From positions 38,272 to 102,271 of the forward strand of contig NZ_CAJQYY010000025.1 of NCBI RefSeq assembly GCF_907164575.1: a stretch of 64,000 nucleotides of DNA. The letters are read 5' to 3'. Numbering within the stretch: the first letter of the stretch is position 1; each line of letters begins with the position of its first letter. The notes under the pieces were generated by a model. The model made no database searches and was not told the DNA's origin. It saw only the letters and a list, made by a program, of their open reading frames with translations. The translations under genes and the position numbers were made by a program. This document shows positions 8,297-16,744 of this stretch, in pieces. This stretch comes from Paraburkholderia gardini. GTDB lineage: Bacteria; Pseudomonadota; Gammaproteobacteria; Burkholderiales; Burkholderiaceae.

Positions 8297-9900
8297 GACC
8301 GTGTCTCCCCGGAACCGGCCGTGCGCGAGGCAAGCGTCGCGCGCAGCGCTACCCGGTCAAATTTCCCGTTGGGGTTGCGTGGTATGTCCTGACAGGTCAC
8401 GATGCGCCTCGGCACCATGTAACGCGGCAGGCGCTGCGTGCACCAGCCAGGCAGATCGTCGGCGCTCGCGGAAGCTGTGGCCATGACCACCAGCAGGACG
8501 ATTGCTTCGCCAAGCTCATCGTCAGGCACACCTACCGCGACCGCTTCCGAGACGAGGCCGCTTGCGTGGACCGTTTCCTCGATCTCCTCCGGGCTGATCC
8601 GGTAGCCGGAACTCTTGATCTGGGCGTCGTTGCGTGCGACGAAATAGAGATAGCCTTCGCTGTCGCGCCGCACGAGGTCGCCGGACCAGACCGCGATGTC
8701 GCGGGGCGCGTCACCTGGTTTGATCTCGGGCGAAGGCCGGTAGCGCTGCGCGGTGCGGGCAGCATCGTTCCAGTAGCCGAGTGTGACGAATGCACCGGTG
8801 TGTACGAGCTCGCCGGTCTCTTCCGGCTCGCATGGCGAACCGTCCTCGCGGACAACCAGTATCCGTGCATTGGGCACCGCCTTGCCGATCGAGTCCGGTC
8901 GCTGGTCAATCTGCGCCGGATCGAGGAACGTCGAGCGGAACGCTTCGGTCAGGCCATACATCAGGAAGGGCGTGGCGCGGGGAAACAGGGCCCTCAGTTT
9001 TTGCAACACGGCCAGGGGAAGACGGCCGCCAGTGTTTGCGAAGTAGCGAAGCGTGCTGCGTGACGTATCGGGCCACGTCGCTCCAGCGAGCTGCATCCAC
9101 AACGGTGGCACGCCCGTGATGGCGGTGATGTGTTCACGTTCGCAGGCCAGGACGACATCGCGGGCGGTCAGATAATTGAGAAGGACAACTGTTGCACCTG
9201 CCGACCATGCGCTGGTGAGCTGGCTGAGACCCGCATCGAAGCTCAGCGGCAGGACGGCCAGAATGCGATCGGATGAATCGTGATGCAGATAGTCGGCAAC
9301 GCTCCAGGCACCCTCGAGCAGGTTGCGATGGCTGAGCATCACCCCTTTGGGCAGGCCCGTCGAACCGGACGTATAGAGGATTGCCGCGAGGTCGGTGTCA
9401 ACGCCTGAGGTGGGTGATACGGAGGCCAGGGTGTCGCGGCGGGCAGCTTCACCCGGGTTGGGCCAGCGATAAACATTCACGGTGGCAGCCAGGTGCAGGC
9501 TCGCCGCGTCAGGCTCATCCATGACGAGCACGTGGGATATCGCCGCCAGTCCGGTCGGGCCGAGTACATGCGCGCGCAGGGCAGTGGTCACCAGGCATGC
9601 GGCACCGCAGTCTTGAAGGATATGGGCCACCTGGCCTGGCTTCAGGAGCGGATTGATGGGGACGAACACATATCCGGAAGCAGAGGCGCCGAGTATCGAG
9701 ACCACGGTCTCGATACGTTTGTCGAGAAAGATGGCGATGCGTGCGCCCGTTTCGAGACCGAGCGCGGACAGTGTATGGCTGAACGCGTAGCCGAGACGCA
9801 TCAGTTCGCGATAGGTGATGCGGGCATCACCAGAGACGAGCGCCTCCGCATCGGGTGCGCGGCGTGCTGCTGTCTGGACGATGTCGGATAGGTTTCTCAT
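8293..9900 (-). CDS. AMP-forming acyl-CoA/acyl-ACP ligase
   Basis: A 535-residue ANL-superfamily adenylating enzyme that activates a carboxylic acid with ATP and passes it to CoA or to the phosphopantetheine of an ACP. Core motifs: phosphate loop ILYTSGSTGLPKGVMLSH near residue 170, YFANTGGRLP near 285, YGLTEAFRSTF near 310, WSGDLVRRDSEGYLYF near 410, RNDAQIKSSGYRISPEEIEE and the C-terminal Lys motif NPNGKFDR near 510. A stand-alone ACP is encoded upstream in the same operon, so loading of that ACP is plausible. It starts 25 bp after the condensing-enzyme gene and its stop overlaps the decarboxylase start. Confidence 0.88.
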   Translation of the reverse strand: MRNLSDIVQTAARRAPDAEALVSGDARITYRELMRLGYAFSHTLSALGLETGARIAIFLDKRIETVVSILGASASGYVFVPINPLLKPGQVAHILQDCGAACLVTTALRAHVLGPTGLAAISHVLVMDEPDAASLHLAATVNVYRWPNPGEAARRDTLASVSPTSGVDTDLAAILYTSGSTGLPKGVMLSHRNLLEGAWSVADYLHHDSSDRILAVLPLSFDAGLSQLTSAWSAGATVVLLNYLTARDVVLACEREHITAITGVPPLWMQLAGATWPDTSRSTLRYFANTGGRLPLAVLQKLRALFPRATPFLMYGLTEAFRSTFLDPAQIDQRPDSIGKAVPNARILVVREDGSPCEPEETGELVHTGAFVTLGYWNDAARTAQRYRPSPEIKPGDAPRDIAVWSGDLVRRDSEGYLYFVARNDAQIKSSGYRISPEEIEETVHASGLVSEAVAVGVPDDELGEAIVLLVVMATASASADDLPGWCTQRLPRYMVPRRIVTCQDIPRNPNGKFDRVALRATLASRTAGSGETRS

Positions 9901-9925
9901 GGGCGGGCAGGAGCGAAGGTCAGGG

Positions 9926-10873
9926 TCAGTGACGTATCACCATCGCGCCGAAGCAACCCGCGAGTCCGCTGGAGAACAGCAGCGACCAGGCGCCGGGCTG
10001 CCCGTGCGGGCAGGCGTGGAAGTTGATGAACGGGTCGGCACCGAAGACGTGACCGACGCTTCCGAAGTTCGCGGTGAAGAGCCGTTCATGTGGCACGGAA
10101 AGCATGGTCACGAGCCGCGACCAGCCTGGCAGGTTGACGTGGTGAGGCAGGATGTGCGCCAGTTCGCCGCCTGTGATCCCTGCCTGCCGGAGGGCCGCGC
10201 GCATGGTGGTGAATGCGGACCAGTAGTAGTGGTCGTCGGGTATTGGCTGCATGTCGTCATCGATACCGCGAGAAAAGCGGCCATCGGTGTACAGGTGCAG
10301 GCCCTGGATGCGATGGCGCGCGCTGCCACGCTCAAGCAGGATTGCGCAGGCTCCGTCGCTGTGGAGGGCGAGATCCTGGATCGCGCGCAGATGATCGCAG
10401 CCGGAGCCGATCACGTCAGCACAGACAACGATCGCCCGGTCGATCGAACGCCCGCCAGTGGCAAGCGTGTGCAGCATGCGAATGGCCGCCATCGGCGAGA
10501 CGCAGTTCTGCTGCATGACCGAAAATGCCAGTGCCCGGTCCAGTCCCATGCGCGACTGGATGAACGCTGCGGTACCGGCAGGCGGTGCCATGACGCTCGT
10601 CTGGATCGTGTGGGTGTACACGAGCGCGTCGATGCTCGTGGGGGCCGTGCCCGTATTTTCGAGCAGGGTGGAAACCGCCTCGCACGCGAACGTCACAGGG
10701 GAGGCTCCGGCGGCATCGTGGAACTGCTGTACGCCGTTGCGCAGCAGCGCACAGGCGCGTGCTTCGGGAAGTCCGCAGCGACTGGTCCACGTGCTCGCGT
10801 GAACCGTTTTTTCCGGCAGGCTGAATTCGATACCCGAGAGTGACAGCGTGGCGCTGGCAGGGAAAGCTGACAT
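9926..10873 (-). CDS. KAS III-like condensing enzyme with catalytic Cys (second PqsC-like subunit)
   Basis: A 315-residue thiolase-fold enzyme, paralogous to the one at 3362-4288. Nucleophile Cys124 lies in AFSVMQQNCVSPMAAIRM, the catalytic His in ILPHHVNLPGWSRL, and the loop expected to hold Asn reads GHVFGADPF, again His instead of Asn. The start was placed at the ATG that shares one base with the stop of the previous gene (TGATG). A larger frame extends upstream but would run inside the partner gene. With that partner it forms the second Cys/Gly pair of the operon, probably with a distinct acyl acceptor. Confidence 0.8.
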   Translation of the reverse strand: MSAFPASATLSLSGIEFSLPEKTVHASTWTSRCGLPEARACALLRNGVQQFHDAAGASPVTFACEAVSTLLENTGTAPTSIDALVYTHTIQTSVMAPPAGTAAFIQSRMGLDRALAFSVMQQNCVSPMAAIRMLHTLATGGRSIDRAIVVCADVIGSGCDHLRAIQDLALHSDGACAILLERGSARHRIQGLHLYTDGRFSRGIDDDMQPIPDDHYYWSAFTTMRAALRQAGITGGELAHILPHHVNLPGWSRLVTMLSVPHERLFTANFGSVGHVFGADPFINFHACPHGQPGAWSLLFSSGLAGCFGAMVIRH

Positions 10874-11769
10874 CACCAGCTCCCCCGGAATTCCAGAATG
10901 GCGCAGGCGGCCTGTCCCTGAAAACCTGCGGACCACAGGAGAATATGTTGCCCATCGCGGGGCTCAAGCGACCGCAGCAGGGTGTCAAGCTGGGCAGGTG
11001 TGTCGGCGGCACAGAGATAGCCGGTGTCATCCGGGTCCGGATACCAGATGCGATCTGTTGCCAGTCCGGCGTGGGTGGTGATCGCGCGTGCCAGTGACGT
11101 ACTGATGCGTGCGGGTACCGTCCAGTTGATCGCAGATGGTTGCAGTCCAGCCCGCGCGCAGGTTTCGTCAATGACCTGGACCAGGGCCGGTTCGTCGACG
11201 TATTCATCGTCTGGCGTGATCGAAGCCGCAGGGGCAGGCGTACGTACCGTTACGCTGCGCACGTACCAGCCCGCGCCTGTGCGCTGCTCGATCAGCGCAG
11301 CGGCTGCACCGTCACCGAATGCGGTCAGCGTGCCGACCACGCGGGGAAAGGGTGCGAGCCAGCGTTCGGCGCCGACGATCAAGACCGCATGCACGCGATT
11401 GTCGAGCGACATCATGCTGCACGCGAGCTGGAGCGCAAGAAGAAAGGATGCGCCCTGAAGCTGCCCGATCGCGAAGGGCGCGTTGGCTGACCGGAGTTCG
11501 CTGTGGAGGCGGCCTGCGCACGACAGGGCGAGATCGTGTTCAAAACTGGTTGCACAGACAACGATCTGGTCTAACGTGCGGTCCGGGCAAGGCGAGCGCT
11601 GAACAGCCGCCCGGGCGACGGTAGATGCCATCTCCGAGAGGCTCAGGTGTGGCTCTGTGGCGACGCGCCGGGGCACTGAAGAATGTACATGTCTGGATGG
11701 GTCGCTGGCCGCGTCGGATCGAACGACTGTGTGACGCCACCGCAGTGTGTCGGCATAGACCGATTGCAT
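10873..11769 (-). CDS. KAS III-like protein lacking the catalytic Cys (second PqsB-like partner)
   Basis: A 298-residue thiolase-fold protein. At the nucleophile elbow it reads FAIGQLQGASFLLAL, with Gly106 instead of Cys, exactly the substitution seen in the other pair. Other family features are VHAVLIVGAERWLAPF, LTAFGDGAAAALIEQ near 155 and LLWSAGFQGQAACAILE at the end. The frame is open further 5', but the ATG at 11769 has an excellent GGGAGAGG five bases upstream, so I prefer it. The N-terminus is shorter than in typical KAS III proteins (about 320-330), consistent with a non-catalytic partner. It lies 121 bp after the ACP gene and is coupled to the active subunit by a 1-base overlap. Confidence 0.76.
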   Translation of the reverse strand: MQSVYADTLRWRHTVVRSDAASDPSRHVHSSVPRRVATEPHLSLSEMASTVARAAVQRSPCPDRTLDQIVVCATSFEHDLALSCAGRLHSELRSANAPFAIGQLQGASFLLALQLACSMMSLDNRVHAVLIVGAERWLAPFPRVVGTLTAFGDGAAAALIEQRTGAGWYVRSVTVRTPAPAASITPDDEYVDEPALVQVIDETCARAGLQPSAINWTVPARISTSLARAITTHAGLATDRIWYPDPDDTGYLCAADTPAQLDTLLRSLEPRDGQHILLWSAGFQGQAACAILEFRGSW

Positions 11770-11890
11770 GACGGCCTCTCCCGCCGCTGCCGGAATGGTT
11801 GGCACATGACGTGCTGGCGCTTCCGGCTGCATACGGCTGGAAGGGATATAACGCGCGGTGGCGGAAACGCAGATTCCGGCACGCGCGCGG

Positions 11891-12169
11891 CTAGTTCTGG
11901 CGCACATGGGATTCCACGAAGGAGACCAGATTGATGAAACGCCCGAAGAGATCGGAGGACAGGTCTTCTGGCGCCAGCGTGAAACCGAAACGCTGCTCGA
12001 GTTGCAGCAGCAGCTCGGTCATGTTCATCGAGTCGATGCCCACGTCGAACAGGTTCGTGTCGTCGGCGATCAGGTCAGTGCTCATGGTGCTGCCGAGAAC
12101 TGACAGCAGACACGTTCTGATCGTTGCGGCGATGTCTTCGCGTTGGGGGGCAGTCGGGATGCGGGTCAT
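11891..12169 (-). CDS. Acyl carrier protein
   Basis: A 92-residue acidic four-helix carrier protein. The phosphopantetheine site is FDVGIDSMNMTELL with Ser47 (the DS motif), preceded by TCLLSVLGSTMSTDLIADDT and followed by LEQRFGFTLAPEDL. The start ATG has GGAGAC four to five bases upstream. As the second gene of the biosynthetic operon it is the likely tether for acyl intermediates made by the AMP ligase, oxidised by the dehydrogenases and used by the condensing pairs. It could also supply acyl chains to the LuxI enzyme, but nothing in the sequence shows that. Confidence 0.87.
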   Translation of the reverse strand: MTRIPTAPQREDIAATIRTCLLSVLGSTMSTDLIADDTNLFDVGIDSMNMTELLLQLEQRFGFTLAPEDLSSDLFGRFINLVSFVESHVRQN

Positions 12170-12228
12170 GGAATGTCTCCGGTGTGAGTCTCTGGGTGTT
12201 GAGCGACAGGGCGTGGCGCAGAATGCCC

Positions 12229-13458
12229 CTATGTCGGCGCCACGATGTCCCACGGACGCAATGTCGTTCTTTGCGCGGCACGGGCTATCATGAGTCGCTG
12301 CAGGTCACCGGTGCCTTCCATGATGTCGAACGCCTTTGCGTCCCGATAGCCCTGTTCGAGCGACGGGTAAGCCGTGATACCGTCGATACCGGCAAGCTCC
12401 AGGGCTGCGCGTGTGACCGTTGCCGCCACGCGTGAGGCGAAAGCTTTGGTCATCGAGGATTCCATCGAGGTTGCGATTCCGTGGTCGGCCTTCCATGCCG
12501 TGCAGTGGCAAAGCAGCCATGCCGAGGCAATCTGGCGGTCGATGTCCAGCAGCGATGCTGCGACGCTGGTCACGCGTTGCCGGTCGTTTGCGGGTTTGCC
12601 GCCCGCATCGAACCAGGCCGCGAGGTCATCGCGTATGCGTCGGCATGTACCAACCATGACAGCGGAGAGCAGCGGTCTGAAATAGTCCCAGGAGCGCTGC
12701 GCGCCGGAGAAGGCATCATCGAGCGGTTTTTCGTCGCCACGCATCAGGAGCGCCCCGTCGGGCACCTCACAGTCGGCGCAGGAGAGTACAGCAAGCTGGG
12801 TGGCGCGCAGGCCGGACATCCGCTCGACACGGATAACGGAAAGTCCCTGAGTGTTGCCGTCCACCAGGAATGCGCGGATACCGTAACGGCCCAACTGCCG
12901 GTTGACGGTCGCAAACGTGACCACGCAGTTCGCGCGGGCGCCGTTTGTGATGAAGCACTTGGTGCCGTTCAGTACCCAGCCATGCGCAGTCTTTCTGGCG
13001 GTGGTGCGCATGACCGTTGCATCGGAGCCGCACTCGGGCTCCGTGATCGCAAATGCGCCCCACTGTGGCGAATCGCATTGAAATCGACGGAAGAACTGTG
13101 CCTGCTGTTCCGCGCAGGCGAGTGCGACGACGGGGGGCATTGCCAGTCCCGGGCCGGGCAGGGCGAGTGCAAGGCTCGCGTCGGCATGACCGAGATACTC
13201 CATCAAGGTTGCCCGGGCGACGAGTGACTGGACAGCCGGACAACCGCCGTGCGCGACGGGGACGAGGTTCATGTTCAGCGCTCGCACATCCGCCGGCCGC
13301 CAGGGCGGCCCCGGGATGTTGCCGGTCGTGTCCGCGTCGCGACTCCATGCGCGCATGTTCGTTGCGAGCCGGTCGAGCTGGAGGCCACAATCTGCCAGAC
13401 CTGCCCTGATGCTTTCAATGGCAGGAGCATGCTGCGACCCGAACGCGTCTTGCGTCAT
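12229..13458 (-). CDS. Acyl-CoA dehydrogenase family flavoprotein, first gene of the operon
   Basis: A 409-residue FAD enzyme expected to introduce an alpha,beta double bond into an acyl thioester. Both family signatures are present: FAITEPECGSDATVMRTTAR near residue 150 and FDIMEGTGDLQRLMIARAA near the C-terminus, with Glu of MEGTGD in the usual catalytic-base position. A loop GWVLNGTKCFITNG near 180 also fits. The chosen ATG has GGGGGAAA upstream; an upstream in-frame extension lacks family similarity and was left out. It opens the minus-strand biosynthetic operon, divergent from a FadR-type regulator 213 bp away, with the ACP gene 59 bp downstream. Confidence 0.85.
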   Translation of the reverse strand: MTQDAFGSQHAPAIESIRAGLADCGLQLDRLATNMRAWSRDADTTGNIPGPPWRPADVRALNMNLVPVAHGGCPAVQSLVARATLMEYLGHADASLALALPGPGLAMPPVVALACAEQQAQFFRRFQCDSPQWGAFAITEPECGSDATVMRTTARKTAHGWVLNGTKCFITNGARANCVVTFATVNRQLGRYGIRAFLVDGNTQGLSVIRVERMSGLRATQLAVLSCADCEVPDGALLMRGDEKPLDDAFSGAQRSWDYFRPLLSAVMVGTCRRIRDDLAAWFDAGGKPANDRQRVTSVAASLLDIDRQIASAWLLCHCTAWKADHGIATSMESSMTKAFASRVAATVTRAALELAGIDGITAYPSLEQGYRDAKAFDIMEGTGDLQRLMIARAAQRTTLRPWDIVAPT

Positions 13459-13555
13459 GACGGTTTCCCCCAGGCGGCGCACCTGCGCCGGACGCGCGGT
13501 ATGCACGGGAAAAAGCCGGACTGGCGGGTGCATGCCGTTCGGTTTAGAGCGTAGG

Positions 13556-13593
13556 CATTGGGAGCCCGCATCGCCACCTGCGAACATTGGGAG
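13556..13593. repeat. Direct repeat CATTGGGAG in the divergent promoter region
   Basis: CATTGGGAG occurs at 13556-13564 and again at 13585-13593, 29 bp apart, close to three helical turns. They lie between the divergent acyl-CoA dehydrogenase operon and the FadR-type regulator gene, where an activator or repressor would act. No lux-box-like sequence was found in this intergenic region. Confidence 0.35.
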
Positions 13594-13671
13594 GGTGCCG
13601 GTCAGGGATCCGTGGACATCGCTGCGTTCATGCGCGGACAGATGACCGATAATGGCGGCTAATATCAAACG

Positions 13672-14535
13672 ATGAATGACCAACTACGGGTGCGAGGTAT
13701 GGCAGGGCGAAAACAGACAACCGGAAAGAAGCCGTTGCTGCAGCCGGACAATCGGGGACCCCGCACGACCAAGCGGGGAGATCAGGTGGCCGAGCTCATC
13801 AAGAGCTGGATTACCGATGGCAAGGTGCGCCCGGGCGTGCGGTTGAGCAAGGAAGCCGAGCTTCAGGAGATGTTCAACGTCAGCCGGGGCTCGATGCGGG
13901 AGGCTCTCAAGGCGCTGGAAGTGCAGGGCCTGGTGAGCCTGAGCACGGGACCGGACGGAGGCGCGACGATCACGCGTGTGCCACTTGCGCGCGCCTTCCA
14001 GTCGCTACAGAACTATCTGTTCTTCGAGAGCATCAGTCTTGAGGACCTCTACGCCGTGCGCCGCGTGCTTGAACCGCTCCTCGCTGCAGGAGCGGTAGAG
14101 CATCTGACCGACGCGGACCTCAAGGCGCTGGAGCGTAGTGTTGAGGTATGCGAGCCGTTTGTCGCAAGCCTTGAGAGCGCGCTTGACCAGCGCCATGAGG
14201 ACATCCACTTTCATGATGTGCTGGCGGCGGCCAATCCCAACGCATTCCTTCGCTGCGTGTGCCTGATCATCAACCAGATGCTTCACAGTCTCGTCATCGT
14301 GGCGGGCAACGTAACGCAGAAGGATTATCAGGCGTTCGGGCGACAGACCGTGGCTGCCCACAGTGCAATTCTGGATGCCGCCAGACGGCGCGATAGTGGT
14401 GCGGTTGAACAGCTCATGGCGGCGCACATGGAAGAAGCTGAAGGGCAGTTACGCAAGGTGCACGCGGCGCTGAAGCAGAAGCTGGTGCTGGATTCAGACC
14501 TGGATCTGCACGCGGGTAAAAAGAGACCATCCTGA
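13672..14535 (+). CDS. GntR-family (FadR subfamily) transcriptional regulator
   Basis: A 287-residue regulator with an N-terminal winged helix (DQVAELIKSWITDGKVRPG; then LQEMFNVSRGSMREALKALE, the recognition helix, near 75-95; GPDGGATITRV wing) and a C-terminal all-helical FCD effector domain containing DLYAVRRVLEPLLAAGAVEH and metal-binding His positions in HEDIHFHDVL and TVAAHSAIL. About 40 basic residues precede the usual start. A second in-frame ATG at 13699 is possible; neither has a strong ribosome-binding site. Divergence from the biosynthetic operon suggests it controls that operon, its own gene, or the amidase convergent on its 3' side. The ligand is unknown. Confidence 0.85.
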   Translation: MNDQLRVRGMAGRKQTTGKKPLLQPDNRGPRTTKRGDQVAELIKSWITDGKVRPGVRLSKEAELQEMFNVSRGSMREALKALEVQGLVSLSTGPDGGATITRVPLARAFQSLQNYLFFESISLEDLYAVRRVLEPLLAAGAVEHLTDADLKALERSVEVCEPFVASLESALDQRHEDIHFHDVLAAANPNAFLRCVCLIINQMLHSLVIVAGNVTQKDYQAFGRQTVAAHSAILDAARRRDSGAVEQLMAAHMEEAEGQLRKVHAALKQKLVLDSDLDLHAGKKRPS

Positions 14536-14589
14536 TGCAGCCCCGGCCCTGCGGGCAGGGGGCGGGAAATCGCCCGTGTTGGCCCGGCC

Positions 14590-16014
14590 TCAGGGCATTG
14601 CGCGGCCCGCCAGTGAGGACGTAAGCGTGCGTGTCATTTCGGACAGCGGGGCGCACCCGAACGCGAGTTCGAGCAGGTGGCTCGCCCACAGCACGAGTGC
14701 GTCCGCATGACGGCCCCCGACGATCTGTATGCCGATAGGCAGTCCTTCCGAAGTCGTGCCGGCGTAGAGGCTTGCTGCGGGAAGTCCGAGCTGGTTACAC
14801 CAGGCAGTGAAATACGGGAAGAGTACTTCGCCGGGCGGGAGTTCCGTGAGACGCATGGCCACGCGCGGGTACACGGGGCAGATGACAAGATCGTACCGTT
14901 CAAAGAAGGCATTGACTGCGGCACCCAGCTCGCCCCGTTCGATCAGCGCGCCAAGTAGTGCGTGACGCGATATCCCGGCGCCTGCGTCGGCGTAGGCCAG
15001 CAACGAGGCGTCAAGTGCGGCGCCACCGTCCGCCATGCCCTCGGTGAGCTGGCGGCAGCATGCGGGCCAGAGCGTCGAGTGGACTGCGTTGCAGCGCTCG
15101 ATTCCCGGGGGATCCTCGGACTGGACGCGGGCGCCCAGCTGGCGGAGGATGTCGGCCGCCCGCATGACGGCGTCGTGAACGTCCGCTTCGGGTGTGACGG
15201 AAAGGCCCAGCGCAGGACTGCAGGCAATACGGACGCCGCCAGGGACGAGCTGGCATTTGAGGCCGGTTTCGTAGTTATTGTCTTCGAATGGCAGCGCATA
15301 CCAGTCGCGGCTGTCCGGGCGGCTGATTACGGTCAGGATCCGCGCGGCATCGGTCACGCAGCGCGTCACAGGGCCGACGTGACTCAACAGTCCGAACGGT
15401 CCGCGCGGAGCATGGGGGACGCGTCCGAAGCTGGGCTTGAAGCCGAACGTGCCAGTGAAGGCAGCGGGAATCCGGATGGAGCCACCGCCGTCAGTGCCGA
15501 TCGCGGCTGGTGCCATGCCAAGCGAGACCGCGGCTGCGGCGCCGCCACTGCTGCCGCCAGGTGTGCGTTCCGGATCCCAGGGATTGCGCGTAACACCCGT
15601 AAGTGGACTGTCGGTGACGATCTTGTGGGCGAAATCGGGCAGGGTTGTCTTGGCGAAGCAGACCGCCCCCGACTCGCGAAGCCTCGCCACGCACGGGCTG
15701 TCGTGTGGTGCTGGCGCGTCGTCAGTGACGCGCGAGCCATATCGGGTGGCAAGGCCCGATACGGCGACGTTGTCCTTGATACTGACGGGCACACCATCCA
15801 GGGGGCCGAGCGGACTTTTGCGCTGCCATCGTGCCTCGGATGCGCGGGCCATGTCGAGTGCATCCCCGGCAATCTGGCAGAAGGCATTCACTGCCGGGTC
15901 GATCTGCTCAATGCGGTGGAGTACGGCTTCCATGACTTCGACCGGCGAGGCACTTTTCGCCTCGTAGAGTACGTGCAGTTCCCGCACAGTCAGCTCGCAG
16001 AGTTCGCTCCCCAT
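14590..16014 (-). CDS. Amidase-signature family amidohydrolase
   Basis: A 474-residue amidase that hydrolyses a carboxamide or related C-N bond. The catalytic Lys is in VPVSIKDNVAV near residue 80 and the Gly/Ser signature is GGSSGGAAAAVSLG near 155, followed by IGTDGGGSIRIPAAFTGTFG with the nucleophile Ser in GGSIR. The C-terminal GIQIVGGRHADALVLW is typical of this group. The chosen ATG has AAGGGGGTGAA directly upstream; two earlier in-frame Met codons lack spacing. It is a paralogue of the amidase at 21931-23349 and lies opposite to a full ABC importer, which suggests import and hydrolysis of amides or short peptide-like compounds. It converges on the FadR-type gene. Confidence 0.88.
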   Translation of the reverse strand: MGSELCELTVRELHVLYEAKSASPVEVMEAVLHRIEQIDPAVNAFCQIAGDALDMARASEARWQRKSPLGPLDGVPVSIKDNVAVSGLATRYGSRVTDDAPAPHDSPCVARLRESGAVCFAKTTLPDFAHKIVTDSPLTGVTRNPWDPERTPGGSSGGAAAAVSLGMAPAAIGTDGGGSIRIPAAFTGTFGFKPSFGRVPHAPRGPFGLLSHVGPVTRCVTDAARILTVISRPDSRDWYALPFEDNNYETGLKCQLVPGGVRIACSPALGLSVTPEADVHDAVMRAADILRQLGARVQSEDPPGIERCNAVHSTLWPACCRQLTEGMADGGAALDASLLAYADAGAGISRHALLGALIERGELGAAVNAFFERYDLVICPVYPRVAMRLTELPPGEVLFPYFTAWCNQLGLPAASLYAGTTSEGLPIGIQIVGGRHADALVLWASHLLELAFGCAPLSEMTRTLTSSLAGRAMP

Positions 16015-16345
16015 TTCACCCCCCTTATTAATCATCACAAATAGACCATAGGCGCGGCCTGAAATTGTGTCAAGGACAAGTGTTCAGCAAAAATAATAGG
16101 GTAAACGAGCAGCAAAATGACGTTGACACTCAAATTCTACAAACGTAAATTTATGCTCATAAATTGGCGATGCGAGATGGACGTCGATGAAATCGGTAGT
16201 CTCGGCCTTTGTCGTGACGAGATTTTGTCGGCCGTTTGATGGAGGCGGGGTGCGGGGATGTTGCGTAGCGGTGTGCAGGTGCCGTGCTGTAAGCCTTGAA
16301 CCCGGTATAGCAAAAGTATGCTGCGAGGGCTCAGGAAATCTTAGT
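16015..16345. other. AT-rich intergenic region without a recognised gene
   Basis: About 330 bp between the amidase start and the end of the first XRE gene. It is clearly more AT-rich than its surroundings, especially 16080-16160 (for instance AAAATAATAGGG and TACAAACGTAAATTTATG). It must hold the minus-strand amidase promoter. No terminator, palindrome or small gene could be defined with confidence. Confidence 0.4.
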
Positions 16346-16672
16346 TTATTCCTGTGCGATTAACTCGGCGCTGGCGAGGAGGGTCTTTTTCTTTTCCTTG
16401 CTTAGCCGCCCCGCAATCGCAAGCAGGCTCGCGATCAGGTCGTCTTCCTCGTAAAGGAAGCCGGTAGGCACGAGCAGCGCCCGCGCCAGGCGCTGGCTGG
16501 TCTGTATGGCAGGGGTATGTTTGCCCTTCTCGTACTGGTTCACGCGGGCGCTGGCGGAGAATTCATCAATGCCCGCCTGAATACCAAGCTGCTCTTGGGT
16601 CAGCCCCGAGCGTAAGCGCGCCTGCTTCAGGCGTCTGGGGAAGACTGCAAGTGTTGTCGTTTCACGCGGCAT
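16346..16672 (-). CDS. XRE-family helix-turn-helix regulator, copy 1
   Basis: A 108-residue lambda-repressor-like DNA-binding protein. The helix-turn-helix covers RRLKQARLRSGLTQEQLGIQ and GIDEFSASARVNQYEKGKH, with helix 3 in the SASARVNQYE stretch. The C-terminus (PTGFLYEEDDLIASLLAIAG, LSKEKKKTLLASAELIA) is shared almost residue by residue with the protein encoded at 16737-17087. The start was set by aligning with that paralogue (MPRETTT against MPGTDAT); an upstream ATG at 16702 would add ten residues. It is a small single-domain regulator, probably binding the paired CTAAG-N5-CTTAG sites next to it. Confidence 0.83.
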   Translation of the reverse strand: MPRETTTLAVFPRRLKQARLRSGLTQEQLGIQAGIDEFSASARVNQYEKGKHTPAIQTSQRLARALLVPTGFLYEEDDLIASLLAIAGRLSKEKKKTLLASAELIAQE

Positions 16673-16706
16673 CCGGCGAGTTTCCCGGATTCGCTTGAGC
16701 ATGTTG

Positions 16707-16744
16707 CTAAGTAATTCTTAGTCAGTGAGCTAAAAATTACTTTG
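16707..16744. promoter_or_regulatory. Paired operator CTAAG-N5-CTTAG upstream of XRE copy 1
   Basis: Site A, CTAAGTAATTCTTAG (16707-16721), is a perfect palindrome in its 5-bp arms. Site B, CTAAAAATTACTTTG (16730-16744), is a degenerate copy starting 23 bp further on. The same two-site layout with the same 23-bp step occurs at 17122-17159 before the paralogous gene. Site B overlaps the stop codon of XRE copy 2. Confidence 0.6.

Noticed and set aside
14962..16044. A 360-residue plus-strand open frame over the first amidase
   Set aside because: It is the antisense shadow of a gene whose catalytic motifs are all present; no motif or ribosome site supports the plus-strand reading.
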